63,408 bases of DNA from Clostridia bacterium (GTDB lineage: Bacteria; Bacillota; Clostridia; TANB77; CAG-508), in NCBI GenBank assembly GCA_017533795.1, contig JAFWIH010000004.1, positions 1 to 63,408 of the forward strand, read 5' to 3'. Under the pieces are notes generated by a model. The model ran no database searches and had not been told where the DNA came from. It saw nothing but the letters and a program-made list of their open reading frames with translations. Position numbers and translations under genes: made by a program. Positions 35,227 through 45,310 of the stretch are shown here, one piece after another (the stretch's first letter is position 1; each line of letters starts with the position of its first letter).

Positions 35227-37189
35227 ACATCCTAACTACTAATTTATTAAACTTTGAATGTATATATTGTTCCAATTTTTCCATAAATTCATCTGGTTTT
35301 ATCTCTTTTTTTGCAACCATATCTAAACCTTTTTCCCAGCTTGCAGTAAGTTTTGGATTTAGCATGTCTGGCATTGATACATGCACAACATCATATATTA
35401 TTTCTCCCTTTTTAGTTGGAGTTATAATTTGTGTTTTTGAGTTTATTTTTATATATTGTATTCGCTCTAGTTTCTTTATAATTTCAGCTCTTGTTGCACT
35501 TGTGCCTATCCCTGCACCTTTTATTTGTTCCCTTAATAATTCATCTTCAATTAATTTTCCTGCATTTTCCATAGCAAGAATTATTGATCCAGAATTGTAT
35601 CTTGTTGGTGGGGATGTTTCTGCATCTTTTAATTCGTAATTCTGAGCGTTTATCTCCTGTCCCTTTTTTAAAGTGTTAAAAACCTCTATGTTATTTTCCT
35701 TTTCATCTCCATCATTGCTTGTTTCTTCCACATTTTCTTCTTTTTTTGTGGACAACTTGTTTGTTTTTTTACTATTTTGCTTTAAAATTTCTTGATAACC
35801 CTTTTTTATACACACCTTACCATTTGCAAAAAAAGTTTCCTTTTCTACTTCCACAGTAACTGATACTTTATTAAATTCTGCCGGAGGATAAAAAATTGCC
35901 AAAAATCTTTTAACTATTAATTTATATACTTCTTTCTGAAGTTCAGGTAAATTATTGTAATTTTCAAATCCCTGCCCTGTGGGTATTATTGCATAGTGGT
36001 CTGTTATCTTTTTATCATTTACATATTTTGTTTTTATTAAATCTGTAGAATATTTTTCATCTACCATTTTCTTTATATATCCTTGAACCTCATCATCTTT
36101 ATATCCTTTAGCTAGTCCATTTAAATTTTTGCTTATTTCTTTTGCAACTGCTGTAGATATAACTCTAGCATCTGTTCTAGGATATGTAACTAGTTTTTTC
36201 TCATATAAATTTTGTGTAATTTCTAAGGTTTCGTCTGGTTTAATTTTGAAATTTTTTGTACACTGATTTTGCAATTCTGCTAAATTAAATAATAGTGGTG
36301 CATTTTCTTTTGTTTTTGACTTTTTTAATTCTGTTATTTTTCCGATTTTTCCTGCTAAAGAATTAATAAAATCTTTTGCATCTTCTTCATTTTTAAAACC
36401 ATTTTCATTGTATAATTTTGGTGATTCAAAAAGTTTAGAATTCTCGTTTACTTTCCATTCTGCTTTAAAAAATGATGAATCAGTTCCAAATGATCCAATC
36501 ACTTTGTAATACTTATTTTTTTTAAAATCACGTATTTCTCTCTCTCTTGAAACAATCATTCCAAGTACACATGTCATAACTCTCCCAACAGAAATTGACG
36601 CTCTTTCTTCCTCTATTTCTTTAGCTACCTTTCTTCCATATATAATAGAAAGTAATCTAGAAAAGTTTATACCTATTAAGTAATCTTCTTTTGCCCTTAA
36701 ATAAGCTGAGTCCGATAAACTATCATATTCAGATAAATCTTTAGCTTCTTTAATTCCACGTATTATTTCTTCTTCCGTTTGTGAGTCTATCCATACTCGT
36801 TTCATTTTAGCCTTTTTGTTTGGTTTTGCCATCATAAAAACTAGTCTTTGAATGTATTCTCCTTCTCGTCCAGAGTCTCCTGCATTATATATTTCTTCAA
36901 CATCTTCTCTTTGTAATAATCCTTGAACTATATTAAATTGATTTGCTACTTGTGGAATTATTTCATATTTCCATTGTTTTGGAATAAAAGGTAATGTATC
37001 AAGCCTCCATAATTTAAGATTTTCATCATATTTTTCAGGATAGCTCATTGTAACTAAATGCCCTACACACCAAGTTATAATCCATTCGTCTGATTCTAAA
37101 TATCCATTTTGTCTGTGTGTATTTGTTTTTAGTGCTTTTGCAAATTCCATTGCAACTGATGGTTTTTCTGTTATTAGTAATTTTTTCAT
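35225..37189 (-). CDS. topB: DNA topoisomerase III (type IA)
   Basis: 654 residues. Type IA enzyme that decatenates DNA by single-strand passage. Seen: Toprim domain at the N-terminus (KKLLITEKPSVAMEFAKAL; Asp-x-Gly pair in NAGDSGREGEYIQRLVF), the RxxRxx segment RMTC in ISVGRVMTCVLG, and the active-site tyrosine in KKLVTYPRTDARVIS, followed by GIGTSATRAEIIKKL. The C-terminal zinc fingers of TopA are absent, which supports TopB. The ATG overlaps the stop codon of the upstream HD-domain gene (ATGA), so the two are translationally coupled. Whether this is a chromosomal housekeeping copy or one of mobile origin cannot be told, but the neighbours look chromosomal. Confidence 0.94.
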   Translation of the reverse strand: MKKLLITEKPSVAMEFAKALKTNTHRQNGYLESDEWIITWCVGHLVTMSYPEKYDENLKLWRLDTLPFIPKQWKYEIIPQVANQFNIVQGLLQREDVEEIYNAGDSGREGEYIQRLVFMMAKPNKKAKMKRVWIDSQTEEEIIRGIKEAKDLSEYDSLSDSAYLRAKEDYLIGINFSRLLSIIYGRKVAKEIEEERASISVGRVMTCVLGMIVSREREIRDFKKNKYYKVIGSFGTDSSFFKAEWKVNENSKLFESPKLYNENGFKNEEDAKDFINSLAGKIGKITELKKSKTKENAPLLFNLAELQNQCTKNFKIKPDETLEITQNLYEKKLVTYPRTDARVISTAVAKEISKNLNGLAKGYKDDEVQGYIKKMVDEKYSTDLIKTKYVNDKKITDHYAIIPTGQGFENYNNLPELQKEVYKLIVKRFLAIFYPPAEFNKVSVTVEVEKETFFANGKVCIKKGYQEILKQNSKKTNKLSTKKEENVEETSNDGDEKENNIEVFNTLKKGQEINAQNYELKDAETSPPTRYNSGSIILAMENAGKLIEDELLREQIKGAGIGTSATRAEIIKKLERIQYIKINSKTQIITPTKKGEIIYDVVHVSMPDMLNPKLTASWEKGLDMVAKKEIKPDEFMEKLEQYIHSKFNKLVVRM

Positions 37190-37968
37190 TTAGAGTCTCC
37201 TTCTGCTTTTATGTCTATATATTCATTTACTATTTCTCTTACCATTTCAATATTCTTTTGTGTATCTGTATCTTGAAAATTAAATCTATTTATAATTGAG
37301 TTTATATAGTTGCTTTCTTTTAATATTTTATAACTTATTTTGAAATTTAAATCAAATACAAATCCTAAAATTGTTAATAAATGTCTTATCTCGTTTGATG
37401 TATACTTTAGGTCCGTGTTTCTATTTACAAGTCTTTTTTCATAAAAAGATTGTATCTCTTTTTCAGATATTTTTTCCTGTTCTACATCTTTTATATTATC
37501 CTTCCAGCTTATACATATTCCTTGATATAGTATATCTATTTTGTCTGCGTCCCTTATTATTTTTGAAAACAATAATTCTTTTTCATCAAGATTTTTTTCT
37601 ATTTTAAATTTGTTATGATTTTTTATAGCTGTAAAAATAATTTGATCATACTTGTCTTCTTTTATATAGTTTCTAATGTAATTCTCTTTTTGTAAAATTT
37701 CTACACCATAGTTTCCGTGATCAATACTTTTACTATCATTAAAAGTATTGTAAATTGTAAATTGATCAAATCTTGCTATATCATGTAACAATCCAATTAG
37801 GGTTGCTAAGTCTATTTCTTCTCTACTTAAATTAAGAGATTTCGCAATATTTTCACTTATTTTCATTACTCTTAAAGAGTGATCTACTTTTCTTTTTATA
37901 TTGAAATTTTCCCAATCATAATTTGAGGTATATTTTAAGAATTCTTGCTTTGACATATCTAAATCCAT
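37186..37968 (-). CDS. HD domain phosphohydrolase
   Basis: 260 residues from the ATG at 37968, chosen because GGAGGG lies five bases upstream; the frame is open further but passes through the terminator at 38021-38049. Seen: HSLRVMKISENIA (His of the first metal ligand), LLHDIARFDQF (HD pair), HGNYGVEIL and KNHNKFKI, a complete H...HD...H...H/D metal-binding set of the HD superfamily. Such proteins hydrolyse nucleotides or phosphate esters; the substrate is not predictable here. The 3' end overlaps topB by four bases. Confidence 0.85.
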   Translation of the reverse strand: MDLDMSKQEFLKYTSNYDWENFNIKRKVDHSLRVMKISENIAKSLNLSREEIDLATLIGLLHDIARFDQFTIYNTFNDSKSIDHGNYGVEILQKENYIRNYIKEDKYDQIIFTAIKNHNKFKIEKNLDEKELLFSKIIRDADKIDILYQGICISWKDNIKDVEQEKISEKEIQSFYEKRLVNRNTDLKYTSNEIRHLLTILGFVFDLNFKISYKILKESNYINSIINRFNFQDTDTQKNIEMVREIVNEYIDIKAEGDSK

Positions 37969-38020
37969 CTTTTTCCCTCCTTTACCAATTATATCACAAG
38001 CAGATACAAAATCAAGCATA

Positions 38021-38049
38021 AAAAAGGTGCCAGGAATAATCCCAGCACC
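38021..38049 (-). terminator. Rho-independent terminator of the small hypothetical gene
   Basis: Minus strand GGTGCTGGGA pairs with TCCTGGCACC (two G-U pairs, TTAT loop), followed by T6. It ends the 38072-38401 transcript before the HD gene. Confidence 0.88.
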
Positions 38050-38071
38050 ATTTGGCATGCTCCTTTCTATG

Positions 38072-38401
38072 CTATACAATAATAACAATTTGGCTTATAA
38101 TTCGCTTAGCATAACCAAGCGTCTTGTTTTTTATGAGGCGAGTTACCTTGCCATCACAAAGCCAAAAAGCCATGTACGGTTCATATTTTGAGTTAGGCTC
38201 ATAAATAAAAACCATAGACGTGTTCTTTGTTACACTTACATACGCATATGCAAGTATATTTTCCCTATAATTAGGAATAGAAATGGTTAGCTTGTAATAG
38301 CTATTACCCATGGGTGATGCATCCAAAAGATGATACATCGTCCCATTCTTAATAGTCTTGTTCAAAGCATCCAATTCCATCATTTCGTTTAGAACAGTCA
38401 T
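38072..38401 (-). CDS. Small protein of unknown function
   Basis: 109 residues with no family I recognise. It has no signal peptide or TM helix; the middle is rich in Tyr, Ile and Val (YYKLTISIPNY, NILAYAYVSVT, SMVFIYEP), suggesting a small beta-rich fold. It is flanked by its own promoter (38471-38499) and terminator (38021-38049), which supports a real, independently expressed gene. The ribosome site AAAGGAAA is eight bases before the ATG. A 70-base leader precedes it. Confidence 0.6.
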   Translation of the reverse strand: MTVLNEMMELDALNKTIKNGTMYHLLDASPMGNSYYKLTISIPNYRENILAYAYVSVTKNTSMVFIYEPNSKYEPYMAFWLCDGKVTRLIKNKTLGYAKRIISQIVIIV

Positions 38402-38470
38402 AGTGTTTCCTTTCTTCGTAGTTTAGTCGCATGCCTCGTACTATGCCTTTTATATAGGCGGTATACCTTT

Positions 38471-38499
38471 ATTATACCATATTTTACATAATATTGCAA
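38471..38499 (-). promoter_or_regulatory. Promoter of the small hypothetical gene
   Basis: Minus strand TTGCAA (38494-38499), 17-bp spacer, TATAAT (38471-38476). Confidence 0.75.
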
Positions 38500-38510
38500 A
38501 ATCAAAAAGA

Positions 38511-38545
38511 ACTGAGTTAATTGACATGCTCTCAACTAACTCAGT
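38511..38545 (-). terminator. Terminator of leuS
   Basis: Minus strand ACTGAGTTAGTTGA pairs with TCAATTAACTCAGT over a 7-base loop and is followed by TCTTTTT. Confidence 0.85.
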
Positions 38546-38557
38546 ATTTTTTAATTT

Positions 38558-40966
38558 TTATTTTATAACTATGTTATAAATTTTATTTTTCACATAAATC
38601 TCTTTTACTATGTTTTGATTTTCAAGCCTTTCTTTCATTGCTTCATGAACTTTTTCTTTTATTGTTTCTTCATTTTCATCTATTGATATATTAACTGCAC
38701 CTCTAAGTTTTCCATTAATTTGTATTGGTAATTCAATTTCATCATCAACTGTTTTTGCTTCATCATATTCAGGCCATTTACAATAAGCTAGCTCATCATC
38801 AAATCCTATTTTTTTATTCAATTCTTCTGTTATATGTGGTGCAAAAGGATTTAATAATGTAATAAAAGTTCTAAATTCTGCTTTATTTATTCTGTTTAAT
38901 TTATAAAATTCATTAACCATAGTCATAAATGTTGAAACTGATGTATTAAACTTCATTTCTTCAATATCCGCTGTTACCTTTTTTATAGATTTATGCATTA
39001 GTTTTTCAGCTTCTCCTGAATATTCATTCCCATCAACTAAAATCTCTTGTAAATTCCAAACTCTGTCTAAGAATTTTGCACAGCCACGAATACTTTCCAT
39101 TGACCAACTAGCTGACTGATCAAATGGTCCCATAAACATTTCATAAACTCTAAAAGTATCTGCTCCAAACTCATCTACTATTTCATCTGGGTTTATAACA
39201 TTTCCTTTAGATTTGCTCATTTTTTCGCCGTTTGTTCCAAGAATCATTCCATGTGATGTACGTTTTTTATATGGCTCTTTTGTTGGTACTACTCCAATAT
39301 CGTACAAAAACTTATGCCAAAATCTTGAATATAGTAGGTGAAGCGTAGTATGTTCCATTCCTCCATTATACCAATCAATTGGAGACCAATATTCTAATGC
39401 TTCTTTAGATGCTAATACTTTATCATTATGTGCATCCATATATCTTAAGAAATACCAAGATGACCCCGCCCATTGAGGCATTGTATCTGTTTCTCTTTTT
39501 GCAGGTTTGCCACAGTGTGGGCAAGTTGTATTAATCCAGTCTGTCATTTTTGCAAGTGGTGATTCTCCATTTTCTCCAGGTTCAAAATCTTTTACTTCTG
39601 GAAGTTTAAGTGGTAACTCTTCTTCCGAAATTGGTACCCAACCACATTCTTCACAATATACCATAGGAATTGGTTCTCCCCAATAACGTTGTCTTGAGAA
39701 TACCCAATCACGAAGTTTATAATTAATTTTTCTTTCTCCTATTTTATTTTCTTCTAAATACTCTATAACCTTCTTCTTAGCATCCTTTACAGACATACCA
39801 TTCATAAATCCAGAATTAATCATTGTTCCTGTTTCTACATCAGTAAAAGCCTCTTTTTCTATATCACAGTCTCCATCTACAACTTGAATGATAGGAAGAT
39901 TAAATTTCGTAGCAAATTCATAATCTCGTGAATCATGTGCAGGTACCGCCATAATAGCTCCGGTTCCATAACTACTTAAAACATAATCTGAAATCCAAAT
40001 AGGTATCTCTTTATTTGTAAGAGGATTTATTGCCATTATTCCTTTAATTTCTACACCTGTTTTATCTTTATTAATTTCTGAACGTTCAAAATCAGATTTT
40101 AAAGAAGCTTTACGTTTATATTCTTCTACATCTTTCATATTTGTTATTTTTTCTTTTAATTCATCAATTAATTTGTGCTCTGGAGCAATAACCATATATG
40201 TAGCACCAAATAATGTGTCTGGTCTTGTTGTAAATACTGTTAGTGTTTCCTCAGATTCAGTAATTTTGAATTTAACCTCTGCTCCTTCGCTTCTACCTAT
40301 CCAGTTTATTTGTTGTGCTTTAATTTTATCTAGAAAATCTACATCTGCTAAATCATCAATTAATCTTTGTGCATATTCAGTAATTTTTAGCATCCATTGT
40401 GATTTTTCTTTCTGAATAACTTCACTTCCACATCTTTCACAAACACCATTTACAACTTCCTCATTTGCTAAGCCTACCTTACACCCTGTACAGAAGTTTA
40501 TTGGCATTGTAGCTTTATATGCAAGTCCATGTTTATATAATTGTATAAATATCCATTGTGTCCATTTATAATAATCTGGGTCTGTTGTGTTTACTTCTCT
40601 AGACCAATCAAATGAAAAGCCTAATGATTTTAATTGATTCCTAAAATGATTTATATTCTGCTCTGTAATTATTTTAGGATGAATATGGTTCTTTATAGCA
40701 AAATTTTCTGCAGGTAATCCAAATGCATCAAATCCAATTGGGTATAAAACATTGTATCCTTGCATTCTTCTTTTTCTTGCAACTATGTCTAAAGCTGTAT
40801 AGCTTCTAGGATGTCCTACATGAAGGCCTTGCCCAGATGGGTATGGAAACTCTATTAAACCATACCATTTTTTTGTATTTGAAAAATCATTTTTGGCATT
40901 AAAGGTTCCTTCTGTTTCCCATTTTTCTTGCCATTTTTTTTCTACTTCTTTAAAATTATAGCCCAT
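38558..40966 (-). CDS. leuS: Leucyl-tRNA synthetase
   Basis: 802 residues, the usual bacterial length. Class I synthetase charging tRNA-Leu. Seen: HIGH motif in [18 protein letters not shown], editing (CP1) domain with [14 protein letters not shown] and the DYE motif [10 protein letters not shown], zinc ribbon [20 protein letters not shown] and [18 protein letters not shown] motif [12 protein letters not shown], anticodon-binding C-terminus. The ATG at 40966 has GAGAGGAG six bases upstream; the frame extends eight codons further but lacks a site. Only 124 bases separate it from the next gene, and I see no T-box there. Confidence 0.98.
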   Translation of the reverse strand: MGYNFKEVEKKWQEKWETEGTFNAKNDFSNTKKWYGLIEFPYPSGQGLHVGHPRSYTALDIVARKRRMQGYNVLYPIGFDAFGLPAENFAIKNHIHPKIITEQNINHFRNQLKSLGFSFDWSREVNTTDPDYYKWTQWIFIQLYKHGLAYKATMPINFCTGCKVGLANEEVVNGVCERCGSEVIQKEKSQWMLKITEYAQRLIDDLADVDFLDKIKAQQINWIGRSEGAEVKFKITESEETLTVFTTRPDTLFGATYMVIAPEHKLIDELKEKITNMKDVEEYKRKASLKSDFERSEINKDKTGVEIKGIMAINPLTNKEIPIWISDYVLSSYGTGAIMAVPAHDSRDYEFATKFNLPIIQVVDGDCDIEKEAFTDVETGTMINSGFMNGMSVKDAKKKVIEYLEENKIGERKINYKLRDWVFSRQRYWGEPIPMVYCEECGWVPISEEELPLKLPEVKDFEPGENGESPLAKMTDWINTTCPHCGKPAKRETDTMPQWAGSSWYFLRYMDAHNDKVLASKEALEYWSPIDWYNGGMEHTTLHLLYSRFWHKFLYDIGVVPTKEPYKKRTSHGMILGTNGEKMSKSKGNVINPDEIVDEFGADTFRVYEMFMGPFDQSASWSMESIRGCAKFLDRVWNLQEILVDGNEYSGEAEKLMHKSIKKVTADIEEMKFNTSVSTFMTMVNEFYKLNRINKAEFRTFITLLNPFAPHITEELNKKIGFDDELAYCKWPEYDEAKTVDDEIELPIQINGKLRGAVNISIDENEETIKEKVHEAMKERLENQNIVKEIYVKNKIYNIVIK

Positions 40967-41129
40967 ATAAATCTCTCCTCTCGTTAACAATTGCAGTTAT
41001 TATATAACACTTTCCTACTTAAATCAATAAAATTGTAACAAAACTGTAACAAACATTTAATATTTATGTAATGTATTTACATGTCATTTATTGTATAATA
41101 TTGTTAGAATTATACTGAGGAGAAATTAT

Positions 41130-42233
41130 ATGAATATTGATTCAGAATTAAAAAAGGAAGGAATTGAAGTAGTTAGTCAATTAAACACTTTAGAAGTAAA
41201 TGCAATTGCTAAAAATGTAGCAAATAGATTAGTTAAAACATTTAATGACTTTGGTTTAAATCAAACAGATTTATTTATGAAACTTTCAAAGTTAAATATG
41301 TATAAAGCAAAGATGCCAGAAGGAATGTCTGAAGCTAATTATTTTTATAAAAACACTTCCATATATTTTAATGAGCATATTCCAGATAGTGAATTGGAAG
41401 AATTTGCAATACATGAATGCATTCACTATTTACAAGAAGTTAGAGATAAAAAAAATTTACCTATTCGTATGGGATTATGCAATTTTACTGAATTCAAATT
41501 GTATGGATTAGGTATAAATGAAGCAGCAGTTCAGCTTATGGCTTCAAGAGTAATCGGTATACCAAAAGAAGAGGTAAAATATTTTGGAATAAACTTTTTA
41601 GCAGATAGTCCTTCGTATTATCCGTTAGAATGTACTATTGTTAAACAAATGGCTTATGTAGTTGGAGGAGAAGATATTTTATTTGAAAGCACAATAAATA
41701 GCAATGATACTTTTAAAAATATGTTTATAGAAGCTACATCTGAAGGTGCATATTATGCAATAGAAGATGCATTAGATAAAATTTTACATAAAGAAGAAGA
41801 AATAATTAAAATAAACAATCGAATTCATTCTTTTGATGATAGAAATCAAAAAGTTGATACATTAGTTAAAAAAATAGATGAGCATAAGCATGACATTATG
41901 ATTACTTTTTTAAGAACACAAAATTTAATAATGTCACGTTATTTTGATTCTGCTTTTAATAAAATAACAAACTTAGAAGAATTAGAAAACTATAGAAAAA
42001 AGCTACAAAAATTTTTAAGTTTACTTGGAACAACAGATGGATATACTTTTTCTAATAATTACTATGTTGAAAAAATGGCACAACTTGAACATAAATATAA
42101 TGTACTAGAAAATGGTGGTATTGAAACTGCAATTGTTGAAGTCAAAACAAGCAAATTTATGACTATAATTAGAACTTTAAAAAGAATTCTATTTGGAAAT
42201 AAGGAAACACAAAGTCAAAAGAGCAATCAATAG
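41130..42233 (+). CDS. Putative zinc metallopeptidase (HExxH), unknown family
   Basis: 367 residues from the ATG with GAGGAG six bases upstream. The segment EEFAIHECIHYLQEV contains HExxH (His95, Glu96, His99), and GLGINEAAVQ places a Glu at 131, the spacing of a gluzincin third zinc ligand. The N-terminal 90 residues and the C-terminal coiled region (KIDEHKHDIMITFLRTQN) have no match that I recognise. No signal peptide and no TM helix, so it is probably cytoplasmic. A TATAAT lies at 41094-41099, but no good -35. It is monocistronic, convergent with the phosphoglucomutase gene. Peptidase activity is inference from the motif. Confidence 0.65.
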   Translation: MNIDSELKKEGIEVVSQLNTLEVNAIAKNVANRLVKTFNDFGLNQTDLFMKLSKLNMYKAKMPEGMSEANYFYKNTSIYFNEHIPDSELEEFAIHECIHYLQEVRDKKNLPIRMGLCNFTEFKLYGLGINEAAVQLMASRVIGIPKEEVKYFGINFLADSPSYYPLECTIVKQMAYVVGGEDILFESTINSNDTFKNMFIEATSEGAYYAIEDALDKILHKEEEIIKINNRIHSFDDRNQKVDTLVKKIDEHKHDIMITFLRTQNLIMSRYFDSAFNKITNLEELENYRKKLQKFLSLLGTTDGYTFSNNYYVEKMAQLEHKYNVLENGGIETAIVEVKTSKFMTIIRTLKRILFGNKETQSQKSNQ

Positions 42234-42240
42234 ATTGCTC
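42221..42240. terminator. Bidirectional terminator after the HExxH gene
   Basis: GAGCAATC and GATTGCTC (8 bp) with a 4-base loop, followed by T5 on the plus strand and by T-rich sequence on the minus strand. It includes the TAG stop codon. Confidence 0.88.
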
Positions 42241-42256
42241 TTTTTGTTTACAGTTT

Positions 42257-43987
42257 TTAGCCTTTCACAACTTTAACCATTGCTTCTTTTAATTCATTTA
42301 ATTCTTTTTCTGCTTCTTCCATGCTGCCAGCTTTTATTCCCATGTATAGTTTTATTTTAGGTTCTGTTCCTGATGGACGTACACAACACCAGTTGTTATT
42401 TTCTAATGCATAATATAACACATTTGATTTTGGAAGTCCTGTACTTGTAACTTCACCTGTAATCATATTTTTTTGAATATCTTGTTCTATGTCTTTAAAT
42501 GTTAACACTTTGTATTTTCCAATTTGTTTTACAGTTTCTTTATTACGTAGGTCTGACATCATTTGTTTTATTTGTTCAGCGCCTTCAGCACCTTCCATAA
42601 CTATTGAAACCTGAGTTTCTTTAAAATAACCATACTTTTCATAAATGTTCATCATTTGGTCCCAAAGTGTTATACCTTTTGTTCTATAATATGCAGCTGC
42701 TTCACATAGTGCTAACACTGCTGCAATTCCATCTTTGTCTCTTGCATAATCACCTATTAAACATCCATAACTTTCTTCAAATCCGAATACATATTTTCTA
42801 TCTCCTGTTTGCTCTGCAATTTTCATTTGCTCTCCAATGAATTTGAATCCTGTTAATACTTCTAGAAGTTCTAAATTATAGTATTTAGCAATTTCATCCG
42901 TTAAATTTGAAGATACTATAGTTTTTATTATCATACCATTGCTTGGTAGAATTCCTTTTTCTTTCATCTGAGAAATTCTATATTCTGCAATAAGTAATGC
43001 AGACATATTTCCCGTGTATTCTTTATACTCTCCAGATTTTGTATCTTTAGCAAATATTCCAAGTCTGTCTGCGTCAGGATCATTTGCTAAAACTAAGTCT
43101 GCATCAACTTTTTCAGCCAAATCTAATGCCATTTTAAATGCTGCTTTATCTTCTGGATTTGGATAATCAACCGTTGGGAAGTCACCATCTGGCTCAGCTT
43201 GTTCTGGAACTATATATAAATTTTTAAATCCCAATTCTTCAAATACTCTTTTAATTAATCTTGTTCCTGTTCCATGTAATGGAGTATAAACTACTTTTAA
43301 GTCTTTTCCTTGTTCTCTAACTACTTCAGGATTTAATACATGGCTTTTTATTGTATTTATGTATTTGTCATCCATTTCTTTACCAACCATGTTAAATAAT
43401 CCTTTAGCTTTTGCTGTTTCTTTGTCTATTGATTTAATATCATTATAACTTTCAATTGCTCTTACCTCAGCAATAATGTCTTTATCAACAGGAGAAACTA
43501 TTTGAGAACCATCATCCCAGTATACTTTGTATCCATTATACTTTGGAGGATTATGACTTGCTGTAATCATTACTCCTGCTGTTGCACCTAATTCTCTTAC
43601 AGCAAATGATAATTCTGGAACTGGACTAAGCTTCTCAAAAAGATATGTTTTTATCCCATTACCATTTAGTATTAAAGCTGTTTGTTCACTAAATTCTGGA
43701 GACATATGTCTTGAGTCATAAGAAATAACAACTCCTTTATCTTGTACTCCCTGTTTTTTTATATAGTTAGCTAAGCCTTGTGTTGCTTTTCCCACTGTAT
43801 ACTTATTCATTCTATTTGTTCCAGCACCAATTACTCCACGAAGACCAGCTGTTCCAAATTCTAATTCTTTGTAAAATCTATCTTCTATTTCTTTTTCATT
43901 GCCTTTAATATTTAATAGCTCATTTTTTGTTTCTTCATCAAAAACTTCATCTGTACACCATTTTTCATATTCCTTTAAATAATCCAT
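42257..43987 (-). CDS. pgcA: Phosphoglucomutase/phosphomannomutase (alpha-D-phosphohexomutase)
   Basis: 576 residues, the size of Bacillus PgcA. Interconverts glucose-1- and glucose-6-phosphate. Seen: sugar-binding/phosphoserine loop TASHNPPKYNGYKVYW, metal loop NDPDADRLGI, sugar-specificity loop GFEESYGCL and phosphate-binding loop RPSGTEPKIKLY. All four active-site loops are intact. It lies 20 bases downstream of the pyrophosphorylase gene on the same strand, so the pair forms a sugar-nucleotide supply operon: glucose-6-phosphate to glucose-1-phosphate to a UDP-sugar. Confidence 0.95.
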   Translation of the reverse strand: MDYLKEYEKWCTDEVFDEETKNELLNIKGNEKEIEDRFYKELEFGTAGLRGVIGAGTNRMNKYTVGKATQGLANYIKKQGVQDKGVVISYDSRHMSPEFSEQTALILNGNGIKTYLFEKLSPVPELSFAVRELGATAGVMITASHNPPKYNGYKVYWDDGSQIVSPVDKDIIAEVRAIESYNDIKSIDKETAKAKGLFNMVGKEMDDKYINTIKSHVLNPEVVREQGKDLKVVYTPLHGTGTRLIKRVFEELGFKNLYIVPEQAEPDGDFPTVDYPNPEDKAAFKMALDLAEKVDADLVLANDPDADRLGIFAKDTKSGEYKEYTGNMSALLIAEYRISQMKEKGILPSNGMIIKTIVSSNLTDEIAKYYNLELLEVLTGFKFIGEQMKIAEQTGDRKYVFGFEESYGCLIGDYARDKDGIAAVLALCEAAAYYRTKGITLWDQMMNIYEKYGYFKETQVSIVMEGAEGAEQIKQMMSDLRNKETVKQIGKYKVLTFKDIEQDIQKNMITGEVTSTGLPKSNVLYYALENNNWCCVRPSGTEPKIKLYMGIKAGSMEEAEKELNELKEAMVKVVKG

Positions 43988-44007
43988 TAATATTCCACCT
44001 CTCTTAA

Positions 44008-45249
44008 TTATTTTTTATATAAACTATTATATAATGTTCTCGCTGTTTCTGGGCTATCTACTCCAGTTGCATTTTTTACTGGTGCAAATTCTTCTTCTCT
44101 TTTTACACGGAATACTGCCATATCGTCTAACTCACCAAAAGCATCAAAAAGGAAAGCTTCAAACTTATATGCATTTGGTGTTTCAGGAACTACTACATTT
44201 CCTGTTCTATCGATATATGTAGCTTTTTTGAATGCACTATGATATGGCAATGGTTCTACAGCCATTTTTTCTATTGCTGATAATTTAAATACATGACATA
44301 ATATATTTGATTCTCCATATAATAGTTCCCCATTTTTGTCAACAGCTTCCGCCATTTCTGGTGAAATTTCAGTATATTCTATAATACTTGGTCTTCCATT
44401 TTTCTTACAGAACACACCAACATTTTCTTTTGGATTTGCTTTTACAACTGATTTTGAAGCTCCAATTACGCCTTTGTCAATTGTAACTCCCATAAATACA
44501 GGATCCACAATTTTTGCTAAACAGTTGTCAACACCTCCAATATATATCCACTCTATTCCCATTTGTTTCATTTTTTCTATCATACCATTTTTTAATAGAG
44601 CTTCGTAAACTCCTCCATGTCCATCAGCAGCCTGTTTTATTAAGCCATCTTCTCCAATTAAAATTCTTCCTTCTGTATCTACCATTGGTAATTTTCCTTG
44701 TTTAAAGAAAAATATGTTTTTATTATACTCATACCCAAAAAAGTTATGTTTTTTAAAGAATTCTATAGTTGCTTCATTGTTTTCGTCACTTGTCATTATA
44801 AACCATGGCACAACAACATTATATTTTTTGGCTTCATTTTTAATATTTTCACTTAATAATTCAAAAAGTGATTTATGAGAATCTAAACCGATATCAAATG
44901 TACCTTTAGGTCCATTATGACCAAGTCTTGTTCCCTGTCCACCAGCCATTGTAACTGCTGCAAGTTTTCCCTGTTTAATCTCTTTTTCTCCAATTTCTTG
45001 ATAGTATTTAAATTTATCTTTTAATTTATATTTATCTAAATACTCAATAGGTTCGACCTTTGCATCACTTTTTTTTATTTCTTTAGCAGTATTTTGATAT
45101 AAACTTTTTATTAAATCAAAATCTATATTTTCTATTTGAGATAATAAAACTTTTTGTTTTTTTTCGTCTAAATTTTCATAACCATTTAGTAAGTGTTCTT
45201 GACCATACTTTTTAAGTTTTTCTTTAATAGCTTCTAGTCTTTCTTCCAT
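44008..45249 (-). CDS. UDP-sugar pyrophosphorylase (UDPGP type 1 family)
   Basis: 413 residues from the ATG at 45249, with GGAG seven bases upstream; the longer frame runs through the promoter palindrome and is unlikely. Joins UTP with a hexose-1-phosphate. Seen: nucleotide-binding loop TMAGGQGTRLGHNGPKGTFD, LPMVDTEGRILIGEDG, GGVDNCLAKIVDP (Asp for metal), and EPLPYHSAFKKATYIDRTGN. The family includes eukaryotic UDP-glucose and UDP-N-acetylhexosamine pyrophosphorylases, unlike the GalU type normal in bacteria, so either glucose or N-acetylglucosamine could be the substrate. Position beside phosphoglucomutase favours UDP-glucose (inference). Confidence 0.9.
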   Translation of the reverse strand: MEERLEAIKEKLKKYGQEHLLNGYENLDEKKQKVLLSQIENIDFDLIKSLYQNTAKEIKKSDAKVEPIEYLDKYKLKDKFKYYQEIGEKEIKQGKLAAVTMAGGQGTRLGHNGPKGTFDIGLDSHKSLFELLSENIKNEAKKYNVVVPWFIMTSDENNEATIEFFKKHNFFGYEYNKNIFFFKQGKLPMVDTEGRILIGEDGLIKQAADGHGGVYEALLKNGMIEKMKQMGIEWIYIGGVDNCLAKIVDPVFMGVTIDKGVIGASKSVVKANPKENVGVFCKKNGRPSIIEYTEISPEMAEAVDKNGELLYGESNILCHVFKLSAIEKMAVEPLPYHSAFKKATYIDRTGNVVVPETPNAYKFEAFLFDAFGELDDMAVFRVKREEEFAPVKNATGVDSPETARTLYNSLYKK

Positions 45250-45272
45250 ATACATTCTCCATCCTTCCAACA

Positions 45273-45310
45273 TAAATATAAAGTAGATAAAATTATCTAC
45301 TTTATATTTA
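45273..45310. promoter_or_regulatory. Perfect 18+2+18 palindrome over the pyrophosphorylase promoter
   Basis: TAAATATAAAGTAGATAA and TTATCTACTTTATATTTA are exact reverse complements separated by AA. The palindrome overlaps the -10 box (45307-45312) and the expected start of transcription near 45300, the position of a repressor operator. It has no T tract, and a 2-base loop makes it a poor terminator. Confidence 0.7.

Noticed and set aside
40967..41129. T-box riboswitch in front of leuS
   Set aside because: The gap is only about 160 bases to the next start and lacks a T-box core or specifier hairpin.
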